Origin: Branchiostoma floridae
Lineage: Eukaryota; Chordata; Leptocardii; Amphioxiformes; Branchiostomatidae
Assembly: GCF_000003815.2 (NCBI RefSeq)
Contig: NC_049979.1
Location: 34,168,994 to 34,191,341, forward strand
Length of the DNA: 22,348 nt
Direction: 5' to 3'
A model generated the notes under the pieces. That model searched no databases. It had not been told where the DNA came from and worked only from the letters and a program-made list of their open reading frames with translations. The position numbers and the translations under genes are program-made. Of this stretch, positions 18,587 through 22,348 are shown piece after piece; within the stretch, counting starts at the first letter, position 1; each line of letters starts with the position of its first letter.

Positions 18587-19590
18587 CTGGAAGGTATCTC
18601 ACCTGATTTCAAGAAAAAGATACATCATCCTAATTACCTGTGAAGTGTTTCACCTGTTGTCAAGACAAAAATACCTCAACTTACTTACCTGTAAGGTGTC
18701 TCATCTGGAGCCAAGACAAATGTACCTAACCTTACTGAACTGTGAGGTGTCTCATCTGCTGTCATAACAGTCATACCTCACCTTTCAAACTTGTACGTTG
18801 TTTCACTTGGTGTCAAGTCAAATAAACGTCACCTTACTTAACTGTCTCTTCTGGTGACACGTAACCTTGCGTACCTGTTATGTGTCCAAACCTGGTGTTA
18901 AGACAAAGAAATCTCATCTTACTTTACTGTGAGGTGTCTCTCACCTGATGTCAAGACAAAAAAAACTTACCCCACTTACTTGTTACGTGTCTCAAACTGC
19001 TGTCTAGACAGATATACCTCAACCTACTTACCTATACGGTGTCTCACCTGTTTTCAAGATCATGATACCTCTCCTTGAGAAGGTGTCTCAGATAGCGTCA
19101 AGACAGAGATGCATTACCTTACTTACCGTTAAGGTGTCTTATTTGCTGCCAAGACAAATCCCTCAACTTACTTACCTGTAAGTTGTCTTACCTGCCGTCA
19201 AGATCAATAAACCTCTCCTTGCTTACCCTGTTTTAAGGCAAATATACCTAAACTCACTAATCTGTAAGGTGTCTCACCTGGCATCAAGACAAAGATACCT
19301 CAATTTACTTAATGTAAGATGTCCCATCTGGTGTCAAGACTAAGATACTTCACCTTACTTAACTGTTAGGTTTCTCACTGGTGTCTTGACAGATAAACTT
19401 CACCTTACCTACCTGTGTGGTGCCTCACCGGGTGTAGAGCCACAGATAGTCCAAATACGTACCTGTAGCATGCTAACCTGCTGTCTAGACAGAGATATCT
19501 TTCCAAACTTACCTGTATCATGCTCACCTAGTGTCTAGACAGAGATACCTCACATGTTAGGTGCCTGACATTGTGTGTAGACAATTTTTT
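18587..19590. repeat. Minisatellite 2, second block, right part
   Basis: About nineteen 51-bp units directly continue the phase of the left part after the TTAA of element C (CTGGAAGGTATCTCACCTG). Several units contain ACTTAACTG, a ready TTAA site. ACTTACCTGTAAG occurs exactly at 18683-18695 and 19170-19182, as at 15068-15080. Units near the end decay into TCTAGACAGAGATA variants. Confidence 0.9.
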
Positions 19591-19963
19591 TTTCTAACCC
19601 GAGAGTGGAAAAAAAAACGTCTTGTCTGGAAAAAGGGTCTGCATAGCGAAATAGCAACATTTTTTTACCTTTTGCAAATAAATACCGTAGGGTTGGTATA
19701 GGTCTAATGCAGGTTGCATATTGTGATTCTAGAAGATCCTATGGAGGTCTTCCGAGACGCCTTTCTCGTAGGGCAGAACAACCAACCCTCTGTTGTTCTT
19801 GCGCGTGGCAGGGTTCAAGTTTCGGTCACAGTGGAACAATTTGGGTGCCGTGGCTTTGTTTATAGCCCAAGACGGATGCCAACACACCTCAAGTGCTTGT
19901 GTTATGTTTCGTTTTTGTCTGTTGAGCGGGTCAGTGATAATAGTATCGGTACCATGAAAAACT
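19591..19963. other. Unannotated interval
   Basis: Contains A- and T-runs and an 83-codon plus-strand frame (19714-19965) without a recognisable domain or splice context. It could be an exon remnant, but nothing supports this. Confidence 0.35.
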
Positions 19964-20193
19964 GACTACGCTTAGTTTTTGCTCAAATGAATGATTAGAG
20001 TCTTTATACTCAACTTTCAAATACTGGTCTGTGTGGTTTGGTTTGCGGTAAATGTCAATGTCCAGAGAACCGTTCTCTTGAACCACTGCCACAGTGTCTA
20101 GAAATGGTAGGGAGTTATCTTTTCGTTCCACCAAAGTTAACTCAATGCGGTCAAAGCTATTGCTATGGTCAGTAAATCCATATCTCAATCCTC
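19964..20193 (-). pseudogene. Penelope-like element reverse transcriptase fragment
   Basis: The minus-strand frame contains SLPFLDT (about codons 26-32) and DIYRKPNHTDQYL (about 45-57), then NHSFEQKLSVV, a pattern characteristic of the region after the catalytic core in Penelope-like reverse transcriptases. Similarity ends after KLSVV, and the upstream side is cut at 20193 where the LINE tail begins. It is truncated on both sides and cannot be active. Confidence 0.8.
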
Positions 20194-20233
20194 TTTTTTT
20201 TCACTTTTCATGGTCCAATCCATGAACTTTATT
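20194..20233 (-). terminator. LINE polyadenylation signal and A-tail
   Basis: AATAAA at 20233-20228 on the minus strand precedes an A8 run at 20201-20194, after which Penelope-like coding sequence resumes. This fixes the LINE 3' terminus and suggests that it inserted into the Penelope-like element. Confidence 0.6.
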
Positions 20234-22348
20234 TACAGGTAAACAAATTCGGTATTTACATATTGTACAATGCTATAATTACATCACTAAAGGGATTATC
20301 TCTCCCCATTTTTGTCCAGCTCTAGATTCTGATAAATTACTTTCTGTAACTATGGCATTTTTCAAGTTTCTATAGAATACTGTAAAACAATTTGTGTTTC
20401 TGAAACATTTCTTATCTTTGTATAACACCCATGATTTGAATATAGAGTACAACGCTGTAGCTAGTATATGGTTCCCTGCTTTTGAATTGTGTACCTTTCT
20501 CGGAATTCCAAGGATGCATGTTTCAAAATTGTTAATGTTACTATTTGTCTTGATCACATATAGAAATCTTGATACTCTTTCCCAAAAGTTCTCTAATCTG
20601 GCGCAACTAAAGAACATGTGTTCCTCATTCTCTGTCACCTTACAGATGTTGTAGAGAGGAGAGTCTATTATTTTCCATTTGAAGAGAGTATTGTTACATG
20701 GCAGAATCCTATGTGGTAATTTTTACATGAAATTTGACAATTTTCTTTCAGTTGTGAAGTAGATTGTTCTGTCAATCCACAGAATTTGAAACGATTCCAG
20801 ATTTCTGTCAAAAGTGGACGCCCATGTTTCCAAGCTATTGGTGCTATCAAGTTTATCTAGTATTAGCTTATTATACAGATATTTACATGTGCACTTCTTG
20901 TAATCAAATTCTTGTCTACTCTGTTCAGTGGATTGACAGTGTATGTCGTTCAGTAGTATTATTCAACCTCTGGGAATTGCATATTTCACTTTGTACATTT
21001 CGACTAAACAATCTGTCTTATCTCTTAATTTGTCGAGTATGTTATTCTCGTTAATACAATGATTTTCATCCAACAGGTCTCTTACATATATAATTCCTGA
21101 ATTTATCCAATTCTTAAAGAACAAAGTTGTGATCCTTTTCTTGCTCCTATGATTAATGATATGACTAGATCCCAAATGATGTGATTTTTTGCTTACACTG
21201 GGGTGAGTGGTTCAGATGCGTCCCCCCTCCAGCCTCGTGCCAGCTTAATATTCCTTGTCTTTAGTAAAGCTGTATATGTTTCAGACACGGAGAGTCTGAA
21301 CTGTTTTAAAGTGGATTTTTAAAATAAGAAAGTCAATACCAATACTGTTTAAGTACATACGTGGTATAAGTTTCCAATCGCCTGATGTGTTGTCCATTAA
21401 CCGTCTAATAATACTAGCATATAAAGCTTCGATTTGTGATTTAACATCTACCATTCCTAGACTTCCCTTTTCATATTCTGCAATGACGACTGTTCTTTTA
21501 TTTTTATCTCTTTTCCCCGACCATAGAAAATTGTAGAATAGATTATTTAGCTTAACAATAATATTCTCTGGAACTACAAGCGAAGTTGCACAATAAGTTA
21601 TTTGAGACATAATTAGGGTTTTTAATACTGTTACCTTTCCGTACAGGGTTAAGGTTCTACTTTTCCACATGTTTAGAATATTTTCTATTTTAGTGACTTT
21701 ATTGTTCCAGTTTTTTTTCTTCGCATTCTTTTTTGTCGTAGCCAAAATATATGCCTAAGGATTCGATTGCTGTTTGAGGTGTAGAGATTCCAGGGATTTC
21801 CTTTTTCCTAAACTTCCAACAACCTGTCCATATCGCTTGTGTTTTGTTGAGGCTGAGTTCGGGGCCGGCAACTTTTTTTCTAAGACTCTAAATAAGAAAT
21901 TCCATTCAACGGAATCAAAAGCTTTTCTCAGATCAAGAAATAGAAGTATACCAGGAATGTTTTCTGTTTCTGTGTATGTCATAACATCTAAATGTAGTCT
22001 TATATTCTGTGTGATGCATCGCCCTTTAATGTAATGCACGCTGTCTGATTTTCATTAATTAACTTGGGTAAAAGATGTTTTAATCTATTTGCAAGTACAT
22101 GGGAAAGTATTTTAAATCAATATTAAGTAAACTAATGGGTCTCAAATTTTCAATATTGTTTTCTTGACCGTTCTTATATAGCAGTTTAAGGAAAGCTTTT
22201 CGTTGTGACAGAGATAGCTCTCCTTTTTCTAAGCCTTCGCTAATTGAATTAATCACCAGCTGGCCTACAATGTCCCAGAAAGTGTGATAGAATTCTACTG
22301 TTAATCCATCTGATCCAGGAGTTTTTCCTGTTTTCATTTGTGACAGTG
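20194..22348 (-). mobile_element. 3' part of an L1/Tx1-clade LINE, decayed, running off the window
   Basis: Minus-strand pieces give, in order: GKTPGSDGLTVEFYHTFWD and LRPISLLNID (22337-22080), KGRCITQNIRL and LLFLDLRKAFDSVEWNFLF (22039-21755), and LSLNKTQAIWTGCWKFRKK in another frame (about 21870-21810). Then come the post-RT region with LTLYGKVTVLKTLIMSQITY (21745-21281), WINSGIIYVRDLLDE (21175-20963), and a C-terminal C-x7-H-x4-C motif (ICKVTENEEHMFFSC, about 20656-20612). This is the order of an L1-type ORF2. The FADD catalytic block between AFDSVEW and LSLNKTQ is missing, and several frameshifts are present, so it is dead. AATAAA (20233-20228) and an A8 tail (20201-20194) mark the 3' end. 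Confidence 0.9.

Noticed and set aside
18558-18767. Plus-strand frame with 17-residue repeats
   Set aside because: A by-product of the 51-bp period, starting inside a transposable element.
15034-19590. Possible CRISPR array
   Set aside because: The 51-bp units are tandem along their whole length with no unique spacers, and the context is an animal genome.

Overview
The window looks like a draft-assembly piece of an invertebrate animal genome, most likely a cephalochordate (lancelet). This is inferred from the mix of content, not from a database match: an intron-containing Golgi sulfotransferase gene, a tRNA-derived SINE with a deeply conserved metazoan central motif, L1/Tx1-type and Penelope-like retroelement remnants, many TTAA-flanked short DNA elements, and long minisatellites. 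Four runs of N (1652-1753, 6032-6131, 7453-8190, 15479-15953) are assembly gaps.

Layout. Positions 1-145 hold the end of a TTAA-flanked element. The minus strand at 219-1161 carries the N-terminal half of a membrane-anchored carbohydrate sulfotransferase: three exons with consistent splice sites and phases. The rest of the gene lies beyond the left edge. Positions 1200-4640 are mostly non-coding: a duplicated segment flanking a gap, a foldback hairpin, a degenerate GIY-YIG-like fragment, an orphan ORF and a decayed local duplication. A minisatellite with a unit of about 75-80 bp fills 4660-6950 and is split by a TTAA-type element (A). Positions 7181-8613 hold a frameshifted C-terminal fragment of a non-LTR retrotransposon, a gap, and an unidentified minus-strand ORF. 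Positions 9060-15030 are AT-rich and dense in non-autonomous elements: a 1.16-kb TTAA-flanked inverted-repeat element, the SINE, element B (with a Penelope-like tail inside it), a 300-bp tandem duplication and element D. A second minisatellite (51-bp unit) occupies 15034-15478 and 17450-19590; the second block is split by element C. A 155-bp inverted-repeat MITE lies between the blocks. The right end holds a truncated Penelope-like reverse transcriptase and the 3' part of an L1/Tx1-clade LINE that runs off the window.

There is no operon-like logic here. The only convincing host gene is the sulfotransferase. The rest is a mosaic of mobile DNA, and the most notable pattern is how one group of TTAA elements (A, B, C, D and solo ends) mixes terminal modules and sits in or beside the two minisatellites. 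No complete protein-coding system that looks new was found.
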